From contig NZ_BBYJ01000005.1 of assembly GCF_001528665.1 (NCBI RefSeq), positions 248,001 to 312,000 of the forward strand: a stretch of DNA of 64,000 bases. The letters run 5' to 3'. The stretch comes from Microtetraspora malaysiensis (GTDB taxonomy: Bacteria; Actinomycetota; Actinomycetes; Streptosporangiales; Streptosporangiaceae). A program made the translations under genes and the position numbers. Positions 32,866 to 41,073 of the stretch are shown in pieces. Positions within the stretch are counted from its first letter, which is position 1. Every line of letters starts with the position of its first letter. The notes under the pieces are model-generated. The model worked only from the letters and a program-made list of their open reading frames with translations. It had not been told where the DNA came from and searched no databases.

Positions 32866-34293
32866 GTGAGTGACAAGCCGCGTATCCCGAATGTCCTGGC
32901 CTCCCGCTACGCCTCCGCGGAGCTGGCCCGTCTGTGGTCCCCCGAGCACAAGGTGGTGCTGGAACGCCGGTTGTGGCTGGCGGTGCTGAAGGCGCAGGCC
33001 GACCTCGGCGTCGAGGTGCCGGCGGAGGCGGTCGCCGACTACGAGAAGGTGGTCGACCAGGTCGACCTGGCCTCGATCGCCGCGCGTGAGCGGGTCACCC
33101 GGCATGACGTGAAGGCCCGCATCGAGGAGTTCAACGCGCTGGCGGGGCACGAGCAGGTGCACAAGGGGATGACCTCGCGTGACCTGACCGAGAACGTCGA
33201 GCAGTTGCAGATCCGGGAGAGCCTGCTGCTGGTGCGGGCGCGGACGGTGGCGCTGCTGGCGCGGCTGGCCCGGCTCGCGGCCCAGCATTCGGAGTTGGTG
33301 ATGGCGGGGCGGTCGCACAACGTGGCCGCGCAGGCGACGACGCTGGGCAAGCGGTTCGCGACGGCGGCCGACGAGCTGCTGGTGGCGTTCGGGCGGCTGG
33401 AGGACCTGGTCGGGCGGTACCCGCTGCGCGGGGTGAAGGGGCCGGTCGGGACCGCGCAGGACATGCTGGACCTGCTCGGGTCGCAGGAGCGGCTGGCGGA
33501 GCTGGAGGACCGGGTCGCGGCGCATCTGGGGTTCGCGCGGCGGTTCACCAGTGTGGGGCAGGTGTATCCGCGGTCGCTGGACTACGACGTGCTGTCGGCG
33601 CTGGTGCAGCTCGCCGCCGCGCCGTCGTCGCTGGCCAAGACGATCCGGCTGATGGCCGGGCACGAGCTGGTGACGGAGGGGTTCAAGGAGGGCCAGGTCG
33701 GCTCTTCGGCGATGCCGCACAAGATGAACACGCGTTCGTGCGAGCGGGTCAACGGGCTGACGGTGATCCTGCGCGGGTACGCGTCGATGACGGGTGAGCT
33801 GGCCGGCGACCAGTGGAACGAGGGGGACGTGTCCTGCTCGGTGGTGCGCCGGGTGGCGCTGCCGGACGCGTTCTTCGCGTTCGACGGCCTGGTGGAGACG
33901 ATGCTGACCGTGCTCGACGAGTTCGGGGCGTTTCCGGCGGTGATCGAGGCGGAGCTGGACCGGTATCTGCCGTTCCTGGGGACGACGAAGATGCTGATGG
34001 CGGCGGTCCGCGCGGGGGTGGGCCGGGAGACCGGGCACGAGCTGATCAAGGAGCACGCGGTGGCGTCGGCGCTGGCGATGCGGTCGCAGGGGTCGGCGAA
34101 CGCGCTGCTGGACCGGCTGGCGGCCGATGAGCGGTTCCCGCTGGACCGGGAGCGGCTGGACGGGCTGCTGGCGGACCGGATCTCGTTCACCGGTGCCGCC
34201 TCGTCGCAGGTGGGTGCGGTGGTCGAGCAGGTGGCGGAGGTCGCGGCGCGCTATCCGGAGGCCGCCGGGTACCGGCCGGGCGCGATCCTGTGA
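32866..34293 (+). CDS. purB: Adenylosuccinate lyase
   Basis: The 475-residue protein is a fumarase/aspartase-superfamily lyase with MSDKPRIPNVLASRYASAEL at the start, HDVKARIEEFN, KGMTSRDLTEN and the signature loop GSSAMPHKMNTRSCERVNGL near residues 283-302 that contains the catalytic Ser. It catalyses two steps: SAICAR to AICAR in purine synthesis, and adenylosuccinate to AMP, both releasing fumarate. The GTG at 32866 has no ribosome site; a TAAACT string about 12 bases upstream suggests a short or absent leader. A GNAT gene overlaps its stop (TGATG). Confidence 0.95.
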   Translation: MSDKPRIPNVLASRYASAELARLWSPEHKVVLERRLWLAVLKAQADLGVEVPAEAVADYEKVVDQVDLASIAARERVTRHDVKARIEEFNALAGHEQVHKGMTSRDLTENVEQLQIRESLLLVRARTVALLARLARLAAQHSELVMAGRSHNVAAQATTLGKRFATAADELLVAFGRLEDLVGRYPLRGVKGPVGTAQDMLDLLGSQERLAELEDRVAAHLGFARRFTSVGQVYPRSLDYDVLSALVQLAAAPSSLAKTIRLMAGHELVTEGFKEGQVGSSAMPHKMNTRSCERVNGLTVILRGYASMTGELAGDQWNEGDVSCSVVRRVALPDAFFAFDGLVETMLTVLDEFGAFPAVIEAELDRYLPFLGTTKMLMAAVRAGVGRETGHELIKEHAVASALAMRSQGSANALLDRLAADERFPLDRERLDGLLADRISFTGAASSQVGAVVEQVAEVAARYPEAAGYRPGAIL

Positions 34294-35084
34294 TGGCGGG
34301 GTCGTCGCGCCCGCTGGCCTCGGCCGCGGAGGTGGCCGAGGCCGGCGAGGACGACGACCTGATCGTGTGGGCTGCGCAGGGGATGCGGCCGGGGGTGCGG
34401 GCCTGGGCGCTGGGTGACGCGGTGGCGGTGGCCAGTCCGGGCGCGTCGCGGCGGGATCGGCTGGCGGTCCGGGGGAGCATGGCGTGCGCGCTGCCGCTGG
34501 TTCGGCACGCGCTGGCGGAGGCGGGGCCGACGTACCGGCCGCTCGGGGACGCCGAGCTGGTGCGGGCGGTCTCGGCCGGGGTCGAGGGGATGACCGAGGC
34601 GGTGGGCTTCTCGTGGATGGTCACCCGGTCGGCACCCCCACCCCCGCCCCCGTGGCCCGAGTCCGCGGGTGGCGGCGCGGCCGGCTGGTTGGGGCCGGAC
34701 GCCGATCCGGAGATCGCCGCTCTGCTGGCGGGGGCGAACCCGTCGTCGTACGCGGTGCCCGGCATCGACCGGGTGTCGCGCTGGGCGGGGGTGCGGGACG
34801 TGTCGGGCGCGGTGGTCGCGGTCGCGGCGGACGCCTGGTCGGCCCCGACGGTGGGGCTGATGGCGGGTGTGGCGACGGCGGCGCCGGCGCGGGGCCGTGG
34901 TCTGGCCGAGCGGGTGTGCCGGTTCGTGACGCGGGCGTTGGTGGCCGAGCACGGCCGGGCGGCGCTGATGGTGGACGACTGGAACGACGCGGCGATCCGG
35001 TTGTACGAGCGGCTGGGGTACGCGCGTCGCCGGGTGGCGGCCCTGGCGCCCGCCGCCTCCGCGGGTCCGCGAAGCGCGTGCTAG
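34293..35084 (+). CDS. GNAT family N-acetyltransferase
   Basis: The 263-residue protein has an N-terminal domain of about 120 residues and a C-terminal GNAT fold. In the latter, GLMAGVATAAPARGRGLAER carries the acetyl-CoA binding motif Q/R-x-x-G-x-G as RGRGLA, and WNDAAIRLYERLGYARR forms the last strand-helix-strand. A Pro-rich linker (about seven Pro) separates the halves. ATG 34293 overlaps the purB stop by one base; a GTG at 34290 is the alternative. Coupled to purB, it depends on it for expression, but there is no obvious metabolic link. The acceptor is unknown. Confidence 0.88.
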   Translation: MAGSSRPLASAAEVAEAGEDDDLIVWAAQGMRPGVRAWALGDAVAVASPGASRRDRLAVRGSMACALPLVRHALAEAGPTYRPLGDAELVRAVSAGVEGMTEAVGFSWMVTRSAPPPPPPWPESAGGGAAGWLGPDADPEIAALLAGANPSSYAVPGIDRVSRWAGVRDVSGAVVAVAADAWSAPTVGLMAGVATAAPARGRGLAERVCRFVTRALVAEHGRAALMVDDWNDAAIRLYERLGYARRRVAALAPAASAGPRSAC

Positions 35085-35437
35085 GCGGGCCAGCGGCCGG
35101 CGGTTTTGGCGGTGTCGATCGCGGCGCGGCCTGCCGGGCGCATCCGGCCGGCGGCCGTCAGCGCCTCGGCTTTCGCGACGTTGATGCTGGACCAGGGGCT
35201 TCGGCGGGTGCGCGGCGAGTAGCGCTGCAGGTAGTAGTCGCCGTCGAACGCCCTGCGGTGGCTGTCGATCCAGCCGTGGCACAGCGCCTCGTCCAAGGCC
35301 TCGTCGAGGGTGACGGTCGTCGCGTTGCCGTTCTTCTTGGCGATCATCAGCCAGACGTCGCGGGCGGTCTCGTGGTGCTCGGCGAGCCATGCCCTCCAGG
35401 CGGCGGCGTTGTCCAGGAGCAGGGCGTTGTCGGTCAT
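35081..35437 (-). CDS. YdeI/OmpD-associated family protein, C-terminally short
   Basis: The 118-residue protein has the YdeI start AAAWRAWLAEHHETARDVWL, the WLMIAKKNGNATTVTLDEAL segment and the conserved CHGWIDSHRRAFDGDYYLQR then SPRTRRSPWSSINVAKAEAL. Family members usually run to about 190 residues, with a second domain ending in AKKPETR-like sequence. Here the frame stops right after AKTAGRWPA, so the C-terminal third is missing. The cell role of the family is not well defined. It lies 5 bases downstream of the VOC gene on the same strand, in one likely operon. Confidence 0.82.
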   Translation of the reverse strand: MTDNALLLDNAAAWRAWLAEHHETARDVWLMIAKKNGNATTVTLDEALDEALCHGWIDSHRRAFDGDYYLQRYSPRTRRSPWSSINVAKAEALTAAGRMRPAGRAAIDTAKTAGRWPA

Positions 35438-35442
35438 CGTGG

Positions 35443-35856
35443 TCAGCCCTTCCGGCCCGCGAGGACGTTCATGTAGTGGTGGTTGACCATGACGCCGAGG
35501 ATGTTGCCGAACGGGTCGCGCACCGAGGCGGTGACGAACCCGGGGCCGCGCTCGGTCGGCTTCTCGAACGGGGTGGCCCCCATCTCCAGCAGCCGCTCCC
35601 AGGTCGCCTCCAGGTCGTCGACGGCCCAGTAGACGATCGCTCCGCCGCCCTCGGTGCTCCAGCCGTCCGGAGCGAACCGCGCGTCGATGATGCCGAGCTC
35701 GTGCTGGTAGTCGCCGACGCGGAACTCCACGTAGGCCGGGTCGCCCTGCTCGGGCCGCTGGAAGTAGGCCGGTACGCGGAGGAACTCGGCGTACCAGTCA
35801 CGGGCGGCGGCGACGTCATGGGCGTAGAAGCTGATGGTGGTGAGTCCGCGGAGCAT
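35443..35856 (-). CDS. VOC (glyoxalase/bleomycin-resistance-like) family protein
   Basis: The 137-residue protein has two beta-alpha-beta-beta-beta modules. FYAHDVAAARDWYAEFLRVP lies near the start, YVEFRVGDYQHELGIIDARF with ligand-type residues follows, YWAVDDLEATWERLLEMGAT opens the second half, and SVRDPFGNILGVMVNHHY comes near the end. VOC proteins are metal-dependent lyases, dioxygenases or drug binders. A perfect 11+3+11 palindrome lies 49 bases upstream of the ATG at 35856, followed by the stub of a regulator on the other strand. The downstream YdeI-like gene is probably co-transcribed. Confidence 0.9.
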   Translation of the reverse strand: MLRGLTTISFYAHDVAAARDWYAEFLRVPAYFQRPEQGDPAYVEFRVGDYQHELGIIDARFAPDGWSTEGGGAIVYWAVDDLEATWERLLEMGATPFEKPTERGPGFVTASVRDPFGNILGVMVNHHYMNVLAGRKG

Positions 35857-35904
35857 GTCCTTCTGCCTTCCGTTCGGCGGCTTGTGAGATCGATGCTTCC
35901 AGGC

Positions 35905-35929
35905 AAAGTGCTCATCTAATGAGCACTTT
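35905..35929. promoter_or_regulatory. Perfect 11-base palindrome upstream of the VOC gene
   Basis: AAAGTGCTCAT-CTA-ATGAGCACTTT is fully symmetric. Its position between the VOC gene and a divergent regulator remnant indicates an operator; the hairpin shape alone could also suit a terminator, but no transcript is expected to end here. Confidence 0.6.
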
Positions 35930-35948
35930 TCTGGCATCGTCTCGAAGC

Positions 35949-36000
35949 GTGAGAGCGGATCGTCTGGTGGCCGTCCTGCCGGCCTACCTGCCGGCTGGGG
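35949..36000 (+). pseudogene. Start of a lost WYL-type regulator
   Basis: From GTG 35949 the plus strand encodes MRADRLVAVL, the usual first residues of YafY/WYL regulators, then departs into unrelated sequence. Only the first ten codons look genuine, so the regulator of the VOC operon appears to have been deleted while its operator survived. Evidence is a short motif plus position. Confidence 0.35.
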
Positions 36001-36049
36001 ACGTGTTCGGGAGCGGAGGGCCGGTGAGCGTCCGGCGCAGCCGGGCAGC

Positions 36050-36754
36050 TCAGCCGAGCAGCGCCGGGAGTTCGCGCAGCGAGGTGATGCGCGGCGGCCC
36101 CTGCCTGTCGGGGTGGCCGGCATCGGGGTGGCCGGTTTCGGGGCGGTCGAGCCAGACGCCGCGCATGCCGACCCGGGTCGGGCCGATCGCGTCGAGTTCG
36201 CGGTCGTCCCCGACGAGGAGGATCTCCTGCGGGTGCAGTCCGAGCTTGGCCGCCGCGGCCAGGTAGCACTCGGGGGCGGGTTTGAAGGCGCCGAGCGCGT
36301 CGGGGGTCAGGACGGGGTCGAGGCGGTCCATCAGGCCGATCCGGCGGAGCTTGGCCTCCTGCTGCACCGGGACGCCGTTGGTGAGGACGCCGAGGGTCAG
36401 GCCGCGGCCGGTGAGCGCGTCCAGTGTGCCGGCGGCGTCGGGGAAGGCCGTCCACGCGGCTTCGTAGTGCCGGAGGAAGTCGGCGTAGGCGGCGTCGAGG
36501 TCGGCGGGGAGCGGCAGCCGCATGAGGTGGCAGAAGTCGCGGAGCCGTCGGCGGCGCTGCTCGGCGAAGGAGCACTCTCCGGCGTGCCAGGCGGGCAGGT
36601 GCCGCCGTTCCAGGTCCAGCCAGAGGGCGGGGATGCCGGTGCGCGGCAGGTGGCCGGGGGAGAGCGCGCGTGTCCAGGCCACGGCGGCGTGGGCGACCGC
36701 GCCACGGTGGTCGAAAAGGGTCTCGTCGAGGTCGAAAAGGACCGCCCTGATCAT
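36050..36754 (-). CDS. HAD-superfamily hydrolase
   Basis: The 234-residue protein has the HAD motif I DLDETLFDHRG (nucleophile Asp8) at the N-terminus and a helical C1 cap. Motif II Thr appears in GVLTNGV near residue 125, motif III Lys in the GAFKPAPECYLAAAAKLG segment, and motif IV Asp in EILLVGDDRELDAIGP. It is probably a small-molecule phosphatase. It ends with ITSLRELPALL, common among HAD phosphatases of the YjjG type. It is a lone gene. Confidence 0.92.
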   Translation of the reverse strand: MIRAVLFDLDETLFDHRGAVAHAAVAWTRALSPGHLPRTGIPALWLDLERRHLPAWHAGECSFAEQRRRRLRDFCHLMRLPLPADLDAAYADFLRHYEAAWTAFPDAAGTLDALTGRGLTLGVLTNGVPVQQEAKLRRIGLMDRLDPVLTPDALGAFKPAPECYLAAAAKLGLHPQEILLVGDDRELDAIGPTRVGMRGVWLDRPETGHPDAGHPDRQGPPRITSLRELPALLG

Positions 36755-36964
36755 GAGGACATCCTGGCGGATCGGGGTTTCGGTCGCGTTTCGATCGGGT
36801 GAACGCGGCGCCGCGGCCGACTGGGAGCCGCCGGGGGGCGCGGCCGGCTTCTTGATCGTAGTCGGCGGCCGGCCGCCCGGAACTCCGTATGTCCCCCCGC
36901 GTGGGGGAGCCTTCTCCCCCGTTCAGGGGAGTGATGCCTGATCCGCCCTGTCTACGGTCGAGCC

Positions 36965-37417
36965 ATGCTTGATTCCGCGCACCGGCGACGCTGGCCGGCG
37001 TACACGCTGGCGGTGTTGTTCCTCGGCTACTCCGTGGGGAAGGCCGCCTTCGCCCTGCGGGCCCGGCTCGGCTTTCCCGGTGGCCCGCCCGTGCCGGCCG
37101 CGGAGGCGCGGAGGTATTTCATGGATCCGGCCGTCGCGCAGTGGATCGCGGCCGGCTCCGGCGTGGTGGCCGCGTGCGTCGTCCTCGCCACCGTCACGCG
37201 GCTGGGACGCAAGGTGCCGAAGGCGCTGATGCTGCTTGCGCTGGCCGTGATGCTGCCGGCCGTCGGAGGCGGCGCGGCGATCATGATCGTGGACGGGTTC
37301 GTCGGCATCGGCGTGGGCTGGAAGTGGTATCACGGCGTTCTTGGCATCGTCGGGATCGGGCTGTTCGCGGAGACGTGCCGGTCCTACATGGTGGGAACAC
37401 GACGTGTCACGGTCTGA
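36965..37417 (+). CDS. Hypothetical membrane protein
   Basis: The 150-residue protein has about four hydrophobic segments: TLAVLFLGYSVGKAAFAL (14-31), a central IAAGSGVVAACVVLATV (61-77), LMLLALAVMLPAVGGGAAIM (88-107), and YHGVLGIVGIGLFAETC near the end. I do not recognise a family. Its 3' end overlaps the start of another small membrane protein at 37404 by 14 bases, so the two are probably co-translated and may form a complex. The ATG at 36965 has only a weak upstream site. Confidence 0.7.
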   Translation: MLDSAHRRRWPAYTLAVLFLGYSVGKAAFALRARLGFPGGPPVPAAEARRYFMDPAVAQWIAAGSGVVAACVVLATVTRLGRKVPKALMLLALAVMLPAVGGGAAIMIVDGFVGIGVGWKWYHGVLGIVGIGLFAETCRSYMVGTRRVTV

Positions 37418-37658
37418 CTGGACGCGGGTGGGCGGGTACGGCGCGGCGGCCCTGTGCGTGGTCTACGGATCGATGAAGCTCGCCCAGGCGCTGGGGGCCA
37501 ACGCGCTGGCCGACAAGGATCCGCTACCGCCGGAGCTGCACGAGCGGCTGGTGGCCCGTGACCTGGCGTGGTGGGACCTGCTGCTGTGGTCGCCGTTGTT
37601 CTTGCTCTGGGGTACGTGCTGGACGACGGCCGCGGTGCGGCTCCGCCGGGTTCGGTAG
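37404..37658 (+). CDS. Hypothetical small membrane protein
   Basis: The 84-residue protein starts at GTG 37404 (MSRSDWTRVGGYGAAALCVV). It has a first hydrophobic segment at about 10-25 and a second one, DLLLWSPLFLLWGTCWTTAA, at residues 58-77, with an acidic loop between. The start lies inside the 3' end of the previous membrane-protein gene, which indicates coupling. It resembles DUF3995-like or similar short actinobacterial membrane proteins only in general form, and no function can be assigned. The MerR gene begins 51 bases downstream. Confidence 0.65.
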   Translation: MSRSDWTRVGGYGAAALCVVYGSMKLAQALGANALADKDPLPPELHERLVARDLAWWDLLLWSPLFLLWGTCWTTAAVRLRRVR

Positions 37659-37709
37659 GCCGAGGCCCCCGAAACCGAGCGGCGGACTCGTCCGCCCGCG
37701 GGAGGGGCC

Positions 37710-38576
37710 ATGCTGGGTCGGGTGAACGACGACCTGCTGTCCATCGGGCAGTTCGCCCGGCTCTCCCGGCTCAGCGTCAAGCAGCTCCGCAACTACGCCG
37801 ATCTCGGGCTGCTCGAACCCGCGTGGATCGATCCCGACAGCGGCTACCGCTACTACCGGGCCGGGCAGGCGCGGGCGGCTCTGTCCATCGGGCTGTTGCG
37901 CTCGCTCGACGTTCCCCTGGCCGTGGTCGCGGCCGTGATCGGATCCGGCACCTCCGGAGCCGCGGACCCGGAGGAGCCGGGCGTCGGGGACCGGCGGGCC
38001 GCCACCGCGCTCGCCCGCGTACGGGACGACCTGGAATCGGAGCTTGCCCGCCGCCGCCGTACCCTGCGGACTCTGGAACGCATCCTGGAGGGCGGTCTGC
38101 CCGCCGCCGAGGTGAGCGTGGTGCGTGAGCCGCCGCACCGGGTCGCGCTGCTGCGTGACGTCGCCGCCTCGCCTGAGCACATCGGCGCCGTCACCTCCGC
38201 CTGCGTCGGCCGGCTGCTCGCGGCCCTGCGGTCCTTCCCCCTCAGCGGGCCGGTGCGGCTCATCGGCCTGTTCCCGGTCGATGTCGAGGACGCCGTCCCG
38301 GTCACGGTCGCGGCGGTGCTCCCCGAATGGCATGGTGACGAGCCGCCGCCCGGGACCCGGCCTCACATCCTGCCCGGCGGGACCTTCGCCCGCGCCGTCC
38401 ACGTGGGACCGTACGACCAGATCCCGCTCACCGCGCACGCTCTGCTGGCCTGGTGCGCCGAGCGCGGCCATCCTCCCGCCGGGCCGCTGCGCGAGGTCTA
38501 TGTCAGTGATCCTTCGACCGCGCCGCCCGAAGGACTGGTTACCCACCTCATGATTCCTTTGGAGGAAATGTCATGA
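37710..38576 (+). CDS. MerR family regulator with GyrI-like effector domain
   Basis: The 288-residue protein has a MerR HTH (LLSIGQFARLSRLSVKQLRN, YADLGLLEPAWIDPDSGYRY) and a coiled dimerisation helix rich in Arg (ESELARRRRTLRTLERILEG). A C-terminal GyrI-like/BltR-like small-molecule domain from about residue 145 includes FARAVHVGPYDQIPLTAHAL. The last part, PEGLVTHLMIPLE, is standard for that fold. It would sense a hydrophobic cation or drug. The ATG at 37710 has GGGAGGGG upstream. Its target is not obvious; the two membrane proteins upstream are candidates. Confidence 0.9.
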   Translation: MLGRVNDDLLSIGQFARLSRLSVKQLRNYADLGLLEPAWIDPDSGYRYYRAGQARAALSIGLLRSLDVPLAVVAAVIGSGTSGAADPEEPGVGDRRAATALARVRDDLESELARRRRTLRTLERILEGGLPAAEVSVVREPPHRVALLRDVAASPEHIGAVTSACVGRLLAALRSFPLSGPVRLIGLFPVDVEDAVPVTVAAVLPEWHGDEPPPGTRPHILPGGTFARAVHVGPYDQIPLTAHALLAWCAERGHPPAGPLREVYVSDPSTAPPEGLVTHLMIPLEEMS

Positions 38577-38633
38577 CCTCTTTCAGCCTGAACGCGGTGA
38601 GGTGAATCCGCCGGGTGAACCGGATCGGGTGCG

Positions 38634-38735
38634 TCAAGCCGGGCGAGGCGGTCCCGGCCCGCTGATCTCGTAGTGCGGCCGGGCTCCGGGAACCTGGAGT
38701 GTCGTGGTCTCGGCGCTGTGCATGGGCGTGTCCAT
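38634..38735 (-). pseudogene. N-terminal stub of an alpha/beta hydrolase
   Basis: The minus strand encodes a 33-residue peptide, MDTPMHSAETTTLQVPGARP then HYEISGPGPP, that matches the first strands of alpha/beta hydrolases. It stops before the oxyanion loop and catalytic residues. It follows the DHFR-like gene by 32 bases, so a former two-gene operon has lost its second gene. Bases 38577-38633 hold nothing else. Confidence 0.55.
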
Positions 38736-38767
38736 TCCTGTGAAGTGCTCGGTGCGGTGGGTGTGAG

Positions 38768-39328
38768 TCAGGCCGGCTGGTAGGTCAGGTCCACCACGCC
38801 GGTGGAGAAGGTGACCGAGTGGGTGAGCTTCAGGGGCACCTGGCCCATGCCGTCGGGAAAGAGGCGTTGGCCGGTGCCCAGCACGATCGGGTGGACCAGC
38901 AGACGAAGCTCGTCGAGGAGCTCGGCCTCCAGCAGCCGGCGGGTCAGGCTGATGCTGCCGGTCAGGTTGATGTTCTTGCCCGGTTGCTGCCTGAGGTCCT
39001 TGAGCGCGCTGATGGCGTCGCCGCCGATCACGGTGGAGTTGTTCCAGTCGGCCGTTGCCAGGGTGGTGGAGACGACCAGTTTGCGGATGCCGTTGATCTG
39101 GTCGGCCAACGCGCCGGTCTGGTGCGGCCAGACCGCGGCGAACGACTCGTACGTCACCCGCCCCAGCAGCAGGGTGTCGGCTTCGGCGTGCATCTGGCCG
39201 ACCGCCGCGCCCATCTCCTCGTTCAGATACGGGAAGTGCCATTTCTCCGGTGCTTCCACCACACCGTCCAGTGACATGAACAGGCCGGCCACGATCTTGC
39301 GGGTCGGGAGGAGGGGTACGTCGCTCAC
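38768..39328 (-). CDS. RibD C-terminal/dihydrofolate-reductase-like protein
   Basis: The 186-residue protein has the RibD_C fold: RKIVAGLFMSLDGVVEAPEK at residues 10-29, ADTLLLGRVTYESFAAVWPH, KLVVSTTL, NINLTGSISLTRRLLEAELL and ELRLLVHPIVLGTGQRLFPD. It binds NADPH and reduces an unknown pteridine-like or other substrate; true DHFR activity is not implied. The GTG at 39328 follows AAGGAGTCACTC. It is divergent from a TetR regulator, and the GTAGAC/GTCCAC palindrome upstream is its likely operator. A second member of this family lies at 55002. Confidence 0.9.
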   Translation of the reverse strand: MSDVPLLPTRKIVAGLFMSLDGVVEAPEKWHFPYLNEEMGAAVGQMHAEADTLLLGRVTYESFAAVWPHQTGALADQINGIRKLVVSTTLATADWNNSTVIGGDAISALKDLRQQPGKNINLTGSISLTRRLLEAELLDELRLLVHPIVLGTGQRLFPDGMGQVPLKLTHSVTFSTGVVDLTYQPA

Positions 39329-39342
39329 GAGTGACTCCTTAT

Positions 39343-39357
39343 GTAGACGGCGTCCAC
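39343..39357. promoter_or_regulatory. Operator half of a pair: GTAGAC-GGC-GTCCAC
   Basis: This inverted repeat, with one mismatch to GTGGAC-N3-GTCCAC, lies 15 bases upstream of the DHFR-like start. The second, perfect copy is at 39390-39404. It is a likely site for the TetR protein at 39421. Confidence 0.65.
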
Positions 39358-39389
39358 ATTTGCGGACGGGAGGATCATGGCATACTGAA

Positions 39390-39404
39390 GTGGACGCTGT
39401 CCAC
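39390..39404. promoter_or_regulatory. Operator half of a pair: GTGGAC-GCT-GTCCAC
   Basis: This is a perfect 6+3+6 palindrome 17 bases upstream of the TetR ATG. With the copy at 39343 it places one operator beside each divergent start codon. Confidence 0.7.
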
Positions 39405-39420
39405 ATGAGGAGGTTGGGTC

Positions 39421-40065
39421 ATGCCCGAACAGGCCAACGGGGCCAAGCGCGACACCTACCGGCACGGCAACCTGCGCCACGCCCTTCTGGAGGTTGGCAT
39501 CGAGCTGGCTCGCGCCGGGGGCCCCGACGCGGTGGTTCTGCGTGAGGCCACCCGGCGGGCGAGCGTGGCACCCAACGCCGCCTACCGGCACTTTCCCCGC
39601 CGCGAGGCCCTGGTGCACGCCGTCTCCCTGGCGGCGATGGGACAGCTGGCCCGGGCCATGGAAGAGGGGTTGGCCGCCCTCCCCGCGCTGAGCGATCGGG
39701 CCGAGGCCGCCCGCACCCGGTTCCGCGCTGTCGGCACCGGCTACCTGCGCTTCGCGCGCACCGAACCGGGGTTGTTCCGAACCGCGTTCTATGTCCCCGA
39801 CGACATGACCGAGGCCGAAGCGACCGTTTCCGCCGGAGCCGGTGGACTCACCCCGTTCCAGTTGCTCGGCGCCGCCTTGGACGACCTGGTCTCCTGCGAG
39901 CTCATGACGCCCGCCCGCCGTCCGGGCGCGGAGTTCCTCGTCTGGTCGTGCGTCCACGGCCTGGCGGTCCTGCTCATCGACGGCCCCCTGCGCGGGCTGC
40001 AGGACACCCAGGCCGACCAAGCCGCCCATGACCTGATCGACATGATCGAAGGAGGCCTCCGGTGA
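39421..40065 (+). CDS. TetR/AcrR family regulator with WHG-type C-terminal domain
   Basis: The 214-residue protein has the HTH TYRHGNLRHALLEVGIELAR then LREATRRASVAPNAAYRHFP at residues 12-62. A C-terminal TetR_C_13/WHG-like domain follows, with YLRFARTEPGLFRTAFYV and SCVHGLAVLLIDGPL; the W-x-x-x-HG order is seen as VWSCVHGLA. The ATG at 39421 follows AGGAGGTTGG. It probably represses itself and the divergent DHFR-like gene through the GTGGAC palindromes. The ligand is unknown. Confidence 0.92.
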   Translation: MPEQANGAKRDTYRHGNLRHALLEVGIELARAGGPDAVVLREATRRASVAPNAAYRHFPRREALVHAVSLAAMGQLARAMEEGLAALPALSDRAEAARTRFRAVGTGYLRFARTEPGLFRTAFYVPDDMTEAEATVSAGAGGLTPFQLLGAALDDLVSCELMTPARRPGAEFLVWSCVHGLAVLLIDGPLRGLQDTQADQAAHDLIDMIEGGLR

Positions 40066-40119
40066 AATTCAGGTGATCTTCGGTCGCGCCCAGGTTCTCT
40101 TTCACGGGAGCCGTCCTCG

Positions 40120-40230
40120 ATGGATGCGACGCCGTGGACGCGCGAGCAGCGCACGCGGGAGCTGATGGACGCGCCGGACGCACTGGACGCCGAACTGAGC
40201 CGCGCCGCCGCGCGCCGGCGCTGGACGAGC
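40120..40230 (+). pseudogene. Possible N-terminal stub of a methyltransferase
   Basis: From ATG 40120 the plus strand encodes WTREQRTRELMDAPDALDAE then LSRA. The RELMD-x-P-x-LD-x-x-L pattern is common at the start of a family of actinobacterial SAM methyltransferases. The sequence then loses similarity and ends amid the LysE gene on the other strand. Support is only this short motif. Confidence 0.25.
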
Positions 40231-40262
40231 CGACGTTCGTCCGTCATGCGACGCGTCGGCGC

Positions 40263-40931
40263 TCACTCGGCGGACAGCGCCAGGCGTAGCCCGAACCCGA
40301 CCAGCACGGTGCCGGTGATCCGGTCGATGATCCGATGGACTCGGGCCCCGGTCAGCCAGGCGCGCGCCAGATGCGTCCCGAAGATCAGCAACGTGAACCA
40401 CGCCATCCCTTCGACGTTGTGCACCAGCGCAAGCAGCAAGCCCATCGGCAGGTGCGGCGCGTCCGCCGGGATGAACTGCGGGAGCATCGCCACGTAGAAC
40501 ACGCCGATCTTGGGGTTGAGGAGGTTCGTCACCAGTCCGCGCGCCCACGCCCCGCCCGGTCCGGCCGCAACCGCAGGCGTGTCCGTGATCTCGGTGGGCC
40601 CGGCACCGGAGGATGCGGTAGTCAAAGATGCGGACCGCCCGCGCATCGTGCGCCACACCATGGTGGCGCCGAACCAGACGAGATAGGCGGCCCCGGCCAG
40701 GCGCAGCACCGTGTACGCCGTCTGTGACGCGGTCAGCAGGGCCGACACTCCCACCGCCGCCCCCGCACCCCACACCAGCACGCCCGTGTTGATCCCCAGG
40801 GCGGTCGCGAACGCGTGCCGCCGCCCTCCCGAGATGGCCGCTCTCAGGACCAGGGCGGTGTCCAGGCCGGGAACGATCGTCATCAGGCCGGCCACGACGG
40901 AGAACGAGGCAAGTGCCGAGAATACGGTCAT
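40263..40931 (-). CDS. LysE family exporter
   Basis: The 222-residue protein has six hydrophobic segments, VPGLDTALVLRAAISGGRR near residues 20-38 (the family motif with PGLD in place of PGPD), LGINTGVLVWGAGAAVG, and NLLNPKIGVFYVAMLPQFIP in the middle. It is predicted to export amino acids or related metabolites. The central loop between helices 3 and 4 is long and Ala/Thr-rich. AAGGATC precedes the ATG at 40931. It is a lone gene. Confidence 0.88.
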   Translation of the reverse strand: MTVFSALASFSVVAGLMTIVPGLDTALVLRAAISGGRRHAFATALGINTGVLVWGAGAAVGVSALLTASQTAYTVLRLAGAAYLVWFGATMVWRTMRGRSASLTTASSGAGPTEITDTPAVAAGPGGAWARGLVTNLLNPKIGVFYVAMLPQFIPADAPHLPMGLLLALVHNVEGMAWFTLLIFGTHLARAWLTGARVHRIIDRITGTVLVGFGLRLALSAE

Positions 40932-41073
40932 ACGTCGATCCTTGCGAGGAACGTCCAGCTTCGTCCAGCCAGTTGACGGTCAGCACGCCAACCTTCGGCG
41001 GGCCCACCCCCGACAGGCTGCCCCGGCGGCCTGACCTCAGCCGGGGACCGCGCCCGACCCCGGGCCGGCGCCC

